Below are positions 48,660-60,677 of a DNA stretch of 64,000 nt, in pieces; within the stretch, counting starts at the first letter, position 1; the number at the start of each line of letters is the position of its first letter. The notes below the pieces were generated by a model. That model made no database searches. It was not told the origin of the DNA and saw nothing but the letters and a program-made list of their open reading frames with translations. The DNA is from Physcia stellaris (taxonomy: Eukaryota; Ascomycota; Lecanoromycetes; Caliciales; Physciaceae): contig JABSSW010000020.1 of the NCBI GenBank assembly GCA_018902385.1, positions 565,546 through 629,545 of the forward strand, written 5' to 3'. Both the position numbers and the translations under genes were made by a program.

Positions 48660-49488
48660 CAAATTTGATGACAAAAAATTAAATTCGTACAAAATATTAA
48701 AACGTAAAAACAATTTTTATCGATTCGAATTGTCAAAAATCATGCGAATTTACGATGTGTTTCATTGTTGATTTTTTCGCAAAATTTTCGTGATTTTTCG
48801 AAAATCAAATTAATGAATTTTTCGATTTCGTCATAATCAACGAGAATTTCGAATAAAAAATGAACGATATTTTGAAATCTCGATATCATTACAATCGTTT
48901 TCAATATCGTGTCAATTGATCGAGCTGATTTCATGATCGAACGTGATATTATGTCGATAACGAAAAATTCGATAATGTTCGCGACGTAATGAACGATTTT
49001 TATCGTAATCATTTCACGACAACAAATTCAAAATCGTTCAAAACGTTAATTTCAATATTTCAAATCGTCGTTAACGAATCAAATTTTTCAACGAATCGTC
49101 GTCGTTTTCGAAAAAAAATCGTCATGTTGACATTAATCGAAATTATTTTCGATTAACATTTGACGTCACGAATTCGATTTTCATTCATTTGTTTTTGATT
49201 TCACGATTTTTATTCAACAATTCAAATTCTATTATTTTTTTCGTGTTATTTACAGTCAAAATTTACATCGCATGAAAAGCTGAATCGTGTCAAAAGCATT
49301 TTCAAAAATTGTCGTCAAATTTTATTGAACGTTGAAATGACACTAGAATATTAAAAATGAAAAATGATGATCGTAAAATTTTTGAATTTTGCAGTCATAC
49401 AATTTGATCAACAAAATTCTCAACAAAATTTTCAAATTTCGCAACAACAACGAATCGTCGAGACGACGCTCGCGAAAAAAAAAAATAA

Positions 49489-49725
49489 TGTTACGAACAT
49501 GTTTGACAAATAAATCTGACAAATAGATAATGAATATGATAAATGATTAAACAAATATGTTTGAATCGAGTTATGTTTTAATTTTTTGACGAAATTAACG
49601 TGATTTGAAATTTGACGTTCGCACACTGTTTACAATTTCATCATTTTGTATCTATTTGTTTCTGCAGACTTATTGTTTTCGTTTAACTAATCAATAATAC
49701 GTTTATTTAAGCACGATTCATGATA
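49489..49725 (+). repeat. Gypsy 3' LTR
   Basis: 237-bp partner of the 5' LTR, followed directly by the GTTTG duplication at 49726-49730. Confidence 0.85.
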
Positions 49726-49730
49726 GTTTG

Positions 49731-50600
49731 CAACATATCATTATTCATTTCGAGTATTACAACGTACGAATCAAATCATAAATAAATTTCAATTACAGTC
49801 GATTTCGATTGTTGCGCGTCATCGTGATATTTGTTTTAAATTGCATTTTCTACAAAGACGAAAAAATGCATGTCGAGATCTCGATTTAAATTTAATTAGA
49901 CAAAAATGTCGCACAAATCAACTGAACATGAAAAATTTTCTTCGTGAAAATGACAAAATTTCAAACAAATTCGATTTTATCGACGACGACGACAATCATC
50001 ACACGTTAATTACAAATTATTTATGACATGTCGAAGTTAACGATCATATACATGTATTTCACATATGAAAAAATAATTCACACAACAACATTTCGATCAA
50101 ATAATCGAATTTTCGCAATTTCGCAACAACATCAAATTGTTTCGTCGTTTTTCAATCATTTTCAATGTTTGTTTTCTGATTTCGACTGCGCATGTCTCGT
50201 ATATTTGATCTGACTAAACGTAATACGTTCAAAGACTAAAATAGTCTCGTAACATTGCTTTTTGAACATAAGTTCCGGAGAACGAAACTTGTCAAAATGA
50301 AAATTTTTGAATTTTGCTATAGAGATTCGACGAAACAATTCAAGAAAATTTCAAACGAATTAGATTCGTATTCAGTTCGTATCGTAGAATTGACTAGTTG
50401 ATACGAGTCTTCGCGAAATGAACTGAAAAGCAAACATTGAAAGCGATGAAACAACGACGAGACAATTTGAAAATTCTGCGAAAAATCTGAAAAATGCAAA
50501 AAGTCGAATTTAAAGCAGAAAAATTTTTTTTCATTGCACGTTCTTGATTTTTTTGACGAAATTCTCGAACAACACGTTCATTTCAAAAACAATGATGTGA
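49731..50600. other. AT-rich gap with a less mutated patch
   Basis: No gene. Around 50211-50300 the sequence keeps CC, GG, CT and AG (GTTCCGGAGAACG), unlike its surroundings. It includes a short hairpin AGACTA-AAA-TAGTCT (50233-50247). It may be the edge of the neighbouring Helitron or a later insertion scrap; I see no CTRR terminus in place. Confidence 0.5.
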
Positions 50601-50605
50601 AAATT

Positions 50606-51276
50606 TCATTTTTTCGTGATTTTGAAAAACGCGACGTACAATTGATCGTGCGTGAAACAATTACGAATTTGTATATTCACGTCAACGTATTTCAGAAATT
50701 GTTTTTGCGATTTATTAATTGTCATCGCGAATGCAAAGCGAATGAAAAATTGACGTTTGATAAATTGACAAAACATTATAACACGACGATTTTTGTTGAA
50801 TTCGTCATTTTTAAATTGCAATAATATGCGAAAAATGACGATTTTAAAATTTTTTTTTTGTCGTCGACGATCTCGATCTCGAAAACATGTTAATTTATAC
50901 GAGTGATTCGAGTTTTGATATCGTTGCATTTGATAAACGATTTCAAATTTCGAAAAATCATGATAAACATATCAATCTTTAAACGAAAAATGTGAAAAAA
51001 AAACGAAATTTCGTTATAACGATGAAAACACTCGTCGTCGAATTTTTTTTTCAAATTTGAATCAACGAAAATATTGACGTTGTGTTTCAATTGCAATGAT
51101 TCACGAAATTTGTCAATGCAAACGTCATTGATATGCAACACGTCGATGTTAACGACGATCAAAATCGCTCGTTCGTTAAAATATTGATTGTTGAAAATAC
51201 GAACATGAAAATCAAAATATATAATATCAATGAAATCAATTTTGAATTTTTGAAAAACAAATAGTCGTGTTTTCAT
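50606..51276 (-). pseudogene. Helitron Pif1-type helicase C-terminal fragments
   Basis: The frame 51276-50890 holds YFNERAILIVVNIDVLHIND and FRLKIDMFIMIFRNL, matching the Pif1/RecD motifs FxERAILxPxNxxVxxIN and LxLKxGxPIMLLRNL. The frame 50929-50606 holds RFAFAMTINKSQKQFLKYVD and HDQLYVAF, matching the AFAMTINKSQGQTL and LYVALSR boxes. Several Gly and Pro are replaced by Asp, Lys, Leu or Phe. Confidence 0.85.
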
Positions 51277-53237
51277 GAAATCATTTCATTTCATTATTTT
51301 CGTGATTATCGCATTATCGATATCGAAAACGTCGCGAACAAATTCGATTGCTTTTTGACGATTTTGTTCGTTGAACGAAAAATTCTGAAAACGCATATTA
51401 ATGATTAAAGACAAAATATTCATTTGACGTCAAAAGAAAAATTTTTGAAAATTCATATTGATCACGATATTTCGAAATTTGTTGACAACAACAAAAAAAC
51501 ATTGTTTGAAATTTTCGCAAAAACATACAATTTTTTTTTCAAAAACGATGATTTCGTCAACGTCGCAAAAATCGAAAAAGATTTTGTTGACGATCATGAA
51601 ATTTCATTTTCGTTGCATGAAAATTTCGTTTCAAAAAATCAATTTGATTTTTCGAATGAGTTCGCAACGATCGTTATTTTTTTTGATATTACACGTGTTT
51701 TTTTCGATGATATTCAACGAAATTTTGAATCGAAAATGAGCAATGAAATCGTCGTTGAAAAACGTGATCGCAATGTTTGAAAAAATCATCGCGAAAACAA
51801 TAATCGATTCGTTTTGAAATTCGATTGTTCGCAATTTGATCATGACAATATTTTGAACAAAAATTTTTTCTGTTTTTTCAAAGTCGTCGAGAAAAAAAAA
51901 TTGATCGAATTCGAATTTATTTTTCATGATCGTCTCGACGATTGTATTCGCGATTTTTAATTGATTCGCATTGAATTTGTTTCAATCGATCGCAACAAAT
52001 TGTGAATTATCGATCAATGCGAATTTTTCGCGAATCAATCGATTGATTTCGATTGCGAATGCGTTGAAATCGATAATCGAATCGAACAAATCGTAAATGA
52101 ACAAATTGTTCGAAAATTCGTCGTCAATTGCTCGATTTAAAAATTCTGTTAATAAAAACAATTTCAATTGCTCGTTTTGATCATTGAAAACATCGATATT
52201 TACGTTTTCTGAATCGAATAATAATGATTTAAAAAGCAAAAAATATTCACGATCAATAATTCATTTGCAATCGAAAAAAAGTTTGCGAAAAAATTAATCG
52301 AAATTCACGAAATCGAAATGCGATCGCAAATTGATAATCAAGTTCAAAAAACATCGAAAAATGTGCACGAATCACGAAATTTTCGATCAATGAAAAATCT
52401 AAAAAACTCAACATCATCATACAAAAATTTCTGTATATTTGAAATGATTTTCGATATTTTCAACATTTTCAAATGCTCAAAAACAATCAAAATCGAAACG
52501 CATTTTCAAAACACGTTCGCGAAAACGCAAAAATCAATTTACGTTTTTTTATGAGTATTTCAAAACTGTAAAAATTCAACAAAAGCACATTTTATCAAAA
52601 TCGTAACGAATAATTCTTTAAGCATCGTCGTTGTATCGAATTCAATGATTTCGATCATGACGACATTTCATTCGTCGTCGTCATCGATCAAATCGAACTT
52701 CACGCAAATCTGTTTGTAATTGAAAAGACGTAATTTCATTTCATTTTTTAAAATTTTCGAAATTTGCATATCAATCGTTTTTAAATTTTCGAAAGATATG
52801 ATTTTTTTCGATTGCAAAACAGCAATCGCAAATAAAAAACATCGTCGAATTTGAAATTCATGTAATACATTCGATTTACATTTTTTTCGTATTATTCACG
52901 TTTTGTTCTTTTTGTGTCAAATGAAATACTTCGAAATATTTTGATAAAAAATCTCACGTGAATTCACAACGATATTTTTGTTTTTTTGCGAACAACGAAA
53001 AAAAAAATTGATCGTTGTTCTCGCATTCGAGAACTAGACGATTGATCGCAAAATATTTCGTCAACATGATTTTGCGAAATTTTTGCTATCGAACAATTGC
53101 TGAATCGTGATCGAATCATCAAAATTAATAATTGTTTTTTGTTGATTTTTCAAATGAATCGAAAAACGTGTAACGACGAACTTGATTTCATCGATGAAAT
53201 AATCATTTAATCGTCACGCAATTTCACAAAACTTTAT

Positions 53238-53909
53238 TCATCGAGCGTCATGAAAAATCTTGATTTTATCGATCGCAAATTTTTTATCGCGACGATTTGC
53301 TAACGACACATTGATTCGTCGTTCAGAAATAAAAATATTGATGAAAACGTCGACGCAATCGCATTTTTTGAAAATATATTTGTACAAATAATCAACGAGT
53401 TTCGCATTGATGCAAATTTCGACGTTGATGTGAACTCGATATTTTTGCAACAGTCAGAAATTATACGAAATTATTCACTTGTTGTCATACGTGATTTTCT
53501 CGATTGATTCACGATGAATACGTCGATAAAACGAAAATTTTGTATGATGAATCAAATTCGTATGTTTTTTGAACGATTTGAAAAATTTTTTGATGCAACG
53601 ATTTTGCTCGTCATGACAAAAAGTTTTTTCATTGTTTTTACAGTTTTTATGAATCATGTGCTCAACAATCAAATTGTGAAGATTTTCGTTCTCGATTTTA
53701 TCAGAAATAACGATTTGAATCGCGACGTTCACGTTGACGACAATGATTTCGTTTCTTGAATCAACGATTATTAAAATATAAACGTGAAAAAGATCACGTT
53801 TTTGAAACTCAATAACGTAAATGTGTGCATTCATGATTTTCAATACATGACGTTCGATAAAATTACGCATCAATTTTTTCAATTTCAACTCAAATATTTT
53901 ATTGATCAA
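53238..53909 (-). pseudogene. Helitron Rep region fragments
   Basis: Two frames, 53909-53475 and 53450-53238. The first carries EFQKRDLFHVYILIIVD, matching the Rep two-His box EFQKRGLPHAHILL. Gly, Pro and the second His are altered, the first His is kept. The second carries HINVEICINAKLVDYLYKYI, matching the HxNVExCxxxxAVKYLYKYxxK region that holds the catalytic Tyr. Confidence 0.85.
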
Positions 53910-55174
53910 TTCGAAACGATTTTTTATCGATACGTCAAAATTCGCATCGCGAATAAGTTCAAATCAATTCGAATTGCAAATAAAAATGATGAAAAACGTG
54001 AATTTGATATATTTTCGCATCAAGATCAAAACATTTTGTTTTTTGCTTTTCAATCATCGAGAAAATTTCACGTGATTGAAAAACAATACGATGATTTTTT
54101 GTTCGATATCGTTGAATTCGTAATCATTGTTCAATCGATTCATGACGTCGTCATAAAAATCAACGCGTAAAATCTGTTGATTAAAACGAAAATAATTGAA
54201 ATCATTAAATTCGCAATTGACGAACGCATTTATCACAAAATGTTGCAATAAACGTTTCGAATGTAACAAACGATTGAATTTTTCTTTTTCGATTTTGTAT
54301 ATAATATATCAGAAACAAACAAAACAGTAAAGCGTAAAACGATCGAATAACAACGAATCAATTTATCGTAATTTTTTCACGATATATCGATCAACTCGCG
54401 AGACGCATGTGAAATTTACATCGTGATGAAAATTTCAAAACGCATTGAATCGTGTCAGAAACACGTTCGTGAAATTCAAAACACGAATAAGCTAAATCAT
54501 CGTCATTGAAAATTTCACGATTTGACGTGTGAAAATTCAACGCAAAAAAATGACACTAAATCGAAAAAAACAATGATTTTGCATTTTTCTCGCATTCGAC
54601 TTCGAAATATGCAAAAAACGAAACATTTTGCAGAATTTACGAAGAAAAAAAAAACTAATAAAAAAAAAAAATGATTTCGAATGAAAAAATGTAGAAATCG
54701 ACGTATTTGAAGCATATAACGATAAAGTTTTTTTGAATCATTCGTTTCGATTTTTTTTTCACACGATGCATCATTATCATCGTTTTTCTCATCGTTTTCA
54801 ATTTCACGTTCAGAATTCTCGTCGACGTTGTATTTCAAATCATGATCATAAACGAGAAAAAATTCGTCAAATTTAGTCGTTTCAAATTTTCGAGTCAGCA
54901 ATCGAGTACTGTTTTCGTGATTTTGCAATGATATATTGTTCATTCAACTCTGCTTTTCGCACGAGAATATGATCGAATATCGAAACGTCATATAACAGAA
55001 ATGTCAATAAAAGACACGAATGAAATCATCGTTTGTAATCTGAATCAACAAATTTTTTCAACAAATTTGTTGAAATGAATATATCGAACATATTGAAAAT
55101 TTCAACGATTTCGATGAATGTAAATTTATTGTGAATATTTTTGATCATGCGTTTCGAATCATGTTGTTTCAATA

Positions 55175-55420
55175 TCATTTGAATTTCGAAATCGTTTTTT
55201 TCAAACGTTGATCACAATTTTTGAAAATTTTCGCGAATAAATTGTGATTTTTGATTAAACGTTGAAAAACATGAAACACGTTGACATCGAGTTTCTCGTC
55301 ATGCATCAAACGACGTTTCAACTTTTTTTGAAAGTCGTCGATTTGATATATTTGACAGAAATGTTCATAATCATTTGAATCAGCGAAGACGAAATTCAAT
55401 TTATGATATATTTCTTTCAT
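55175..55420 (-). pseudogene. Helitron N-terminal domain fragment
   Basis: Contains FCQIYQIDDFQKKLKRRLMH and LIKNHNLFAKIFKN, close to the FAQIYIxDxxxQxxRR and LxxxxNPFxxxF motifs of the Helitron-like N domain. The conserved Pro of NPF is Leu here (C-to-T). Confidence 0.75.
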
Positions 55421-57050
55421 TGCACGAAATGTCGTTCACGCGTTGTGTTTTTCATTCATTTTGATTTTCTCGTTGCAAAATGACAAAACATTGTTGTAAA
55501 TTATGATGTATTCGTGAAATTTTTTATTTCGTCGAATGCGTCGCGTTTTGTTGACAAAATCAATTTGTTTTTGCATTACGAATTTTTCACATCGTACATA
55601 AATCGATCGAGAATTTTTTCGAGTTCTCGTTCGCGACGACGTATACGATTTCTTTCGAAATCGTCAAAAAGTTTTTTATAATCGTTTAAATTACGCTCAA
55701 ATGTTATCATGTCGAAAAAAACTTTGTCGTTGAAACAGCAATGTCAATATTGTTTGTTGAAATTCTTATCGCGTTTTTCGAAATATCGATAAATTTTGCA
55801 AAAAAAACAAACATTTTCATCGACTCGTAATTTCGACAACACGTGTGAAGTAGATATGAGATCGAATTTTCGAACACTGAAATAATCAAAATTTAATTTT
55901 ATGTCGTCACGCGTATTTTTCGATTCTGATTTTCGAACACGTGATCGAGCTCGAGTTCGATCATTTGATTTGATTTTTTTCGTTGATTCGCGTATATCGT
56001 TACTTCGTTGACGTTGAGCAAATCGTTTTTCGTTAATTGTGATGATGATATGACTTTCGTTTCGTCATCAGAATCGAAATCGAAATCGTGATCGTAAAAA
56101 TCATTATAAAAACGCGAAAAAGATAAATCGAAATCGTCGTCGTCATCGTCTTCTTGAAATAGAGATTAAGAAGCAAAAAGAGACGACTCGCTAATCGTTC
56201 AAAACGTTGTATTTTTTGACGAAAACGTACAATAACAGATTGAAAAGAAGTAGAATTGTAGAAAATTGATTGTGAAACGAGAATCGAATTCTTTCAATAT
56301 TCTGTTTTTCTATCGCGTTTTTTAGAAGACACATTGTTAGCAATATTGATAACATCATTGAGAAATCGTTTAAACGTTGTTCTCGTTGAATTTGCAAAAT
56401 GAAAAGACAAAATGATAATTTCATAGAGATTCACAAACATCGCGAATTGCTGTTGACGATTCTGATTGTTGACTCGATTGATAACATTGCTGAAACGATT
56501 TTCAACAGCAAAGATAGAACGATCGAAAAATGTCATTTTGACAGCAAATAAACGATTTGAATGTAGATGTAAATCGAAAGAAAATGAAATAAAAATGCAA
56601 AAGCAAAACACGAACGCGAAACAGAAATTTGACAAACAAACGTTTGATGAATTGAGTTGACAAAAAATGTGAATAACGTAATAATTTCACAATCACACGA
56701 TCAAATCGCGTCATTTCAGCGACGTTGAAAAGCGCATAGCGAATTTCAAAATTTCAATCAACAAAGCAAAAGAAGAAACGTCATTGATATTGACGATACA
56801 ACGAAGAAAACAATTGCGAAAACTGAAAAACATTTGAAATGATTTTGACGTATGTCTCGATTGAAAACTCGAATTATGTATTGATTGAATTTATCGACTT
56901 TAAGAAATACGGACGCAGAATTGATCAGAATGTTTTCCGATCGATCATTCGCGTTAAGCGAATTTACAGAATATTTTATTATAGAAAGATTCTATTAATC
57001 GTTACAGAACAAATTACGTTCTGCAGTTGCTTCTTATTTACATTTTATTT
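55421..57050. other. AT-rich block, right end
   Basis: No recognised domain. Composition becomes mixed near 56150, where some AG and GC-containing runs return, and is normal after about 57060. Confidence 0.5.
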
Positions 57051-58027
57051 GTTCAATCGTACGAATCCGGTCGGCTTCGGCTGGCAGTATGAGCTTGTTG
57101 AGTTTATCGTTGACCGAGTTGTAAGGTGGTTGAGACTGGTTCTCTCCGGAGCCATCCGAACTTCGGTAACCGAATTGCTTGGCGGGATGCGGGCCGCACT
57201 CCCGGAGGTCCTGGACCCTTATCCCTTACACGTTTATTGATCAACAGACGTTGATTGGTAAACGAACGACGTTGATTGGCCAATGCTCGTCATTGGCCAA
57301 TGAACGGGCACAGCGGCTTTTAAGTCGTCGGCAGCCGCCCCTGTGCGCCCTGTCATCCACCATAAATATCACGATGCAAGACAGATTATTAATTGTGTAG
57401 GGACGATTACGAGTGTAGCATCTATAAAGAAGGTGTTTCTCAGGGAAACCTTCAGGTGCTGTCTGCGGTAAACAGTGCCCATATCTTTTCGTCTCCCCAG
57501 CTTTTAATCTCCATTGCTCCAGATGATCGATGGTTTTGGCACAGAACATCCTTAGGTATTCAGGTGGTTGGATATAAAGACTCAAAGAATTGTTTTCTTC
57601 TCTGAAACCCTGGTTTGTTCATAGGGTGAACAGTAGTAAAGGGCAAGGTAGCGCGATAGATTTCTACGCATGTCGTCCGCTTGGAACCTGTATCATCACT
57701 TCAACAATATTTAATATTAGAGAAGACGACGTACAAAGCCACCTCAGGTACGTCAAATGACATCGATCATATCAAGACATCAAAAAAACCCTTGAACGCT
57801 CCACTGCCAGCTGACCGCAATGAAACTATGCATCTAGAGACCAGCAAGATTATCAACTCTGCCTTCCCACTTATTGCTATCCATCGCCTTGCATCCAGCC
57901 TCATCCCCTCTCCAACGTCTCGAAATGAATCACGTGCAGCCTTTCTCCTCACTACGATGATGACATTGTTTCCTCCAGTCGCTTTGAGCACTACTCCGTA
58001 CAACGGAAATGTACCTCGTCGATCGCG
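57051..58027. other. Gene-free region upstream of HET gene
   Basis: Normal composition. A short frame (to 57240) reads GGMRAALPEVLDPYPLHVY and may be the tail of an old element or gene. At 57250-57300 GTTGATTGG and two ATTGGCCAAT sites cluster within 50 bp, resembling CCAAT boxes of a promoter. The HET gene promoter must lie in the right part. Confidence 0.45.
57250..57300. promoter_or_regulatory. Clustered CCAAT boxes
   Basis: ATTGGCCAAT occurs at about 57276-57285 and again at about 57292-57301, with two further GTTGATTGG near 57251 and 57271. CCAAT is the binding core of the fungal HAP/CBC complex. The downstream target is unclear; the HET start lies more than 700 bp away. Confidence 0.4.
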
Positions 58028-60010
58028 ATGTATGACAAGCTCTCTCAAGAAGCTCGTGAGATTCGGATTCTTTTCCTGTTATCTGGCGATGTCGATGAAG
58101 ATATATCTTGCAAACTAGTCACCGTCAGTCTAGACAACTTACCAGATTACGAGGCATTATCCTACACTTGGGGTGACCCGACAGTAAAAGTACCGATTCG
58201 TGTCAACGAGAATATATTGCAAGTGACGGCGAATCTCGACAATGCTCTTCGTCACCTACGACGTCGGGATGAGAAACGCGCGCTTTGGGTAGATGCAATT
58301 TGTATTAACCAAGATGACTTGGAAGAGAAAAGCTATCAGATCCCATTCATGGGCGAAATCTACTCTCGGACGACGAATTGTCTCGCTTGGCTGGGATTAG
58401 AAACGGCGTACACGAAGCAAGCGATCGCAACAGCGCTAGCACTTGGAGAGGATAAACATTACTATGAGACTCCGTTGTACAGAGTAGCGACCAACGAGGA
58501 ATACGTTGCCCAAATGGAGATCACGAACAGGATGACAGCCGAGCTTTACCCATCGCTAGCATCAGGTTGGGATCGCCTCCTACAACTTAGACGAGATTTC
58601 GACGCTAAGAAAGGCACGAAGCAGACCACGAGTTCAGCAGATCCCAGCGAAATTGCGAGAGAATACAAAATGGTAATGGCTTTCTTTCAATGCTGCAGCG
58701 ATTCCATCATCGTGAATGAAAAAGCCATTGCATACCCCGACCCGGCCAGTCTCGAGGTTTCGGAAGCCTGGTGCTCTAACCCGTACTGGAGTCGCATCTG
58801 GATCCTTCAAGAGATCAATCTTCCTCGGAAAGTGACGCTGGTTTGGTCCGAGTCTTCATTCACAATGGACAAGCTTAGAGGGACTGGCTTATGGACCTCA
58901 AGACATCAGCGTTGCTGTCTCAATGAAGGCCATGAATATCTCAACCCCTTGAACTCCAATTACCTGTCTGCGAAGGCCGCTTTAGCGAGGCTCGCGGAAT
59001 CTTTGCAACGCATCGAACAAGCCCGAACGATATTTGCTGCCGGTGGTAGCGACCAGCACCCCTTGTCATTAAAACACATCACTCACGGTCGGTTTTGCAG
59101 TAACCCTCGCGATTATGTCTATGGTCTACTGGGCATGGCTAGCTATCTAGCCCCCAAGCCAGATTACAGTGCTCCAGTGCGTCAGGTATATACTGATGCT
59201 ACGCTTGTAGTAATCCAGAGGACCGGGAAGCTCAACATTCTGTCTTTTGCTCGCGATCGGTTCTCGGAGTATGGCTTGCCTTCATGGGCCTCGGATTGGT
59301 CACGATCGAACGAGGTCAATGCGAACCCGGATGCCAATCCGACATTGCTCGTTTTCATGAACGGCACTCATGCCTACAGGGCATCTGGGGATACCATTTC
59401 CGACGTTCTTCCCTCTTCGATGGAGAGAATTGGCGTGAGTGGATTCAGGTTCGACACCGTCTCTGAAGTGTCCGAAGTAGCAATGGGCTGGTATGATGAT
59501 GGTGATGGGAAGACTGTAACCGAAGTCCTCGGCTGCTACGGAAAATTCCTGGACATACCCTTGAATACCTCAAGACCCTATATCACAGGCGGAACGCTCG
59601 AAGATGCCTTCTGGCGCACCATGGTGGTCGATCGGATCCACGAACCAATCACGTCTACGTACCGACGAGCGACCACGAAGGACGTGCAGGATCTCAAACT
59701 CTGGCAGAAGCAGTCCGAAAGCCCCATCCCGCACGCCCCCGAACACCTGAAATATAGCCTAGAAAGCGCTCTCCGGCATCGATGTCTCTTCCGCTCCACC
59801 AACGGCCTCATAGGTCTTGCACGAGTGGGCGTCCAAGCTGGGGATCTTCTGTGCCTCTTTTCGGGCGCAGATGTACCGTACGTGACACGCGAAGCTGGGA
59901 ATACAGATACAGCGACACGGCTTGTCGGTGAGGCCTACGTGCATGGGAGGATGTATGGCGAGCTCATCATTGACTCCAAGATCCAAGCTCAACGAGAGTG
60001 GTTGATTTAG
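58028..60010 (+). CDS. HET-domain (heterokaryon incompatibility) protein
   Basis: A 660-residue uninterrupted frame. The three HET landmarks are in order: YEALSYTWGD (41-50), LWVDAICINQDD (86-97) and IYSRTTNCLAWLG (111-123). RIWILQEI follows further on, as usual. HET proteins act in the cytoplasm in nonself recognition and cell death after fusion of unlike strains. The C-terminal half has the usual pattern after the HET domain (DYVYGLLGMAS, a disordered-poor tail), with no NACHT, WD40 or ankyrin repeats seen. The Met chosen is the nearest one upstream of the conserved start of the family. Coding sequence is clean and normally composed, although the AT-rich territory ends only about 1 kb upstream. 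Confidence 0.93.
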   Translation: MYDKLSQEAREIRILFLLSGDVDEDISCKLVTVSLDNLPDYEALSYTWGDPTVKVPIRVNENILQVTANLDNALRHLRRRDEKRALWVDAICINQDDLEEKSYQIPFMGEIYSRTTNCLAWLGLETAYTKQAIATALALGEDKHYYETPLYRVATNEEYVAQMEITNRMTAELYPSLASGWDRLLQLRRDFDAKKGTKQTTSSADPSEIAREYKMVMAFFQCCSDSIIVNEKAIAYPDPASLEVSEAWCSNPYWSRIWILQEINLPRKVTLVWSESSFTMDKLRGTGLWTSRHQRCCLNEGHEYLNPLNSNYLSAKAALARLAESLQRIEQARTIFAAGGSDQHPLSLKHITHGRFCSNPRDYVYGLLGMASYLAPKPDYSAPVRQVYTDATLVVIQRTGKLNILSFARDRFSEYGLPSWASDWSRSNEVNANPDANPTLLVFMNGTHAYRASGDTISDVLPSSMERIGVSGFRFDTVSEVSEVAMGWYDDGDGKTVTEVLGCYGKFLDIPLNTSRPYITGGTLEDAFWRTMVVDRIHEPITSTYRRATTKDVQDLKLWQKQSESPIPHAPEHLKYSLESALRHRCLFRSTNGLIGLARVGVQAGDLLCLFSGADVPYVTREAGNTDTATRLVGEAYVHGRMYGELIIDSKIQAQREWLI

Positions 60011-60677
60011 GTTGCGTTGCGTGTAGTCCCCCCAACCCCATTTTACTCAAGACACACGCCCCCTTTTCCCCTCATATCCAACCGCTCTGGACATGTTGAC
60101 TCCTTGCAATCGCACCTAAAGCCAGTGCCCATGGAATTGGGGGCTTCATTGAGGCATTTCGATAGCTGAATATACGTTTGATGCGCATGAAGGCATTATG
60201 ATATGAGGTGAATTCGCAGCGTTTGCGACAAGCTCCGTTCTTGGAAGCAATGATGCGGAAATTGCTCCTGTTGGATCCTCTGAAGCTATATTTCTCCGGT
60301 CCATCTGCCAAAGCAATCCCACATATGCAATGTCGATTTTCAAAGACAGCTGGATGATCCGGGTTCCTCGAAACGAGGTTGACAAATCTATACATTCGAG
60401 AAGAGGGCGTCGTTCATATCAGCTGTGTATGGGCTTTAGATGTACACAAGTGCATTACCTATAATACATTAAGATCTTTTCCCACATCATCCAATCTCCG
60501 ATCGATAATATCCCAGAGTTACATATCCTCCTCAAATATAGCCGACCATCTACATGCAACATACCTTGCTTATGCTACCGATAAACCTCCACATACTGCT
60601 ACATTCGCCAACCAACCAATACCCTCTTCCCACCCAAGTCCCAAATATCCTCCATCATCAAAACGAAAACGAAAACC
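60011..60677. other. Convergent intergenic region
   Basis: Shared 3' region of the HET gene and the transporter, which are transcribed toward each other. No gene or repeat recognised. Confidence 0.6.

Larger units (their letters stand above)
43036..49725 (+). mobile_element. Decayed Ty3/Gypsy LTR retrotransposon
   Basis: LTRs of 239 and 237 bp (43036-43274, 49489-49725) both start TGTTACGAA and end CATGATA. They are flanked by GTTTG at 43031-43035 and 49726-49730. Between them, on the plus strand, come a coiled-coil-like gag piece (43914-44165), protease (about 45060-45200), RT/RNase H (about 46300-47250) and integrase (about 47820-48660). RT before integrase is the Gypsy order. The interior is saturated with stops and has almost no CC, CT, AG or GG. 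The LTRs differ by scattered transitions, consistent with mutation after insertion. Confidence 0.9.
50606..55420 (-). mobile_element. Decayed Helitron (rolling-circle transposon)
   Basis: On the minus strand, parts of a Helitron RepHel protein follow in order: the Helitron-like N-terminal domain (55420-55175), Rep nuclease region (53909-53238) and Pif1-type helicase ending at 50606. All are mutated in the block's CpY style and broken by stops. I could not define the 5'-TC and 3'-CTRR ends, so outer limits are those of recognisable protein. AT-rich sequence with no further recognised domain continues to about 57050. Confidence 0.8.
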
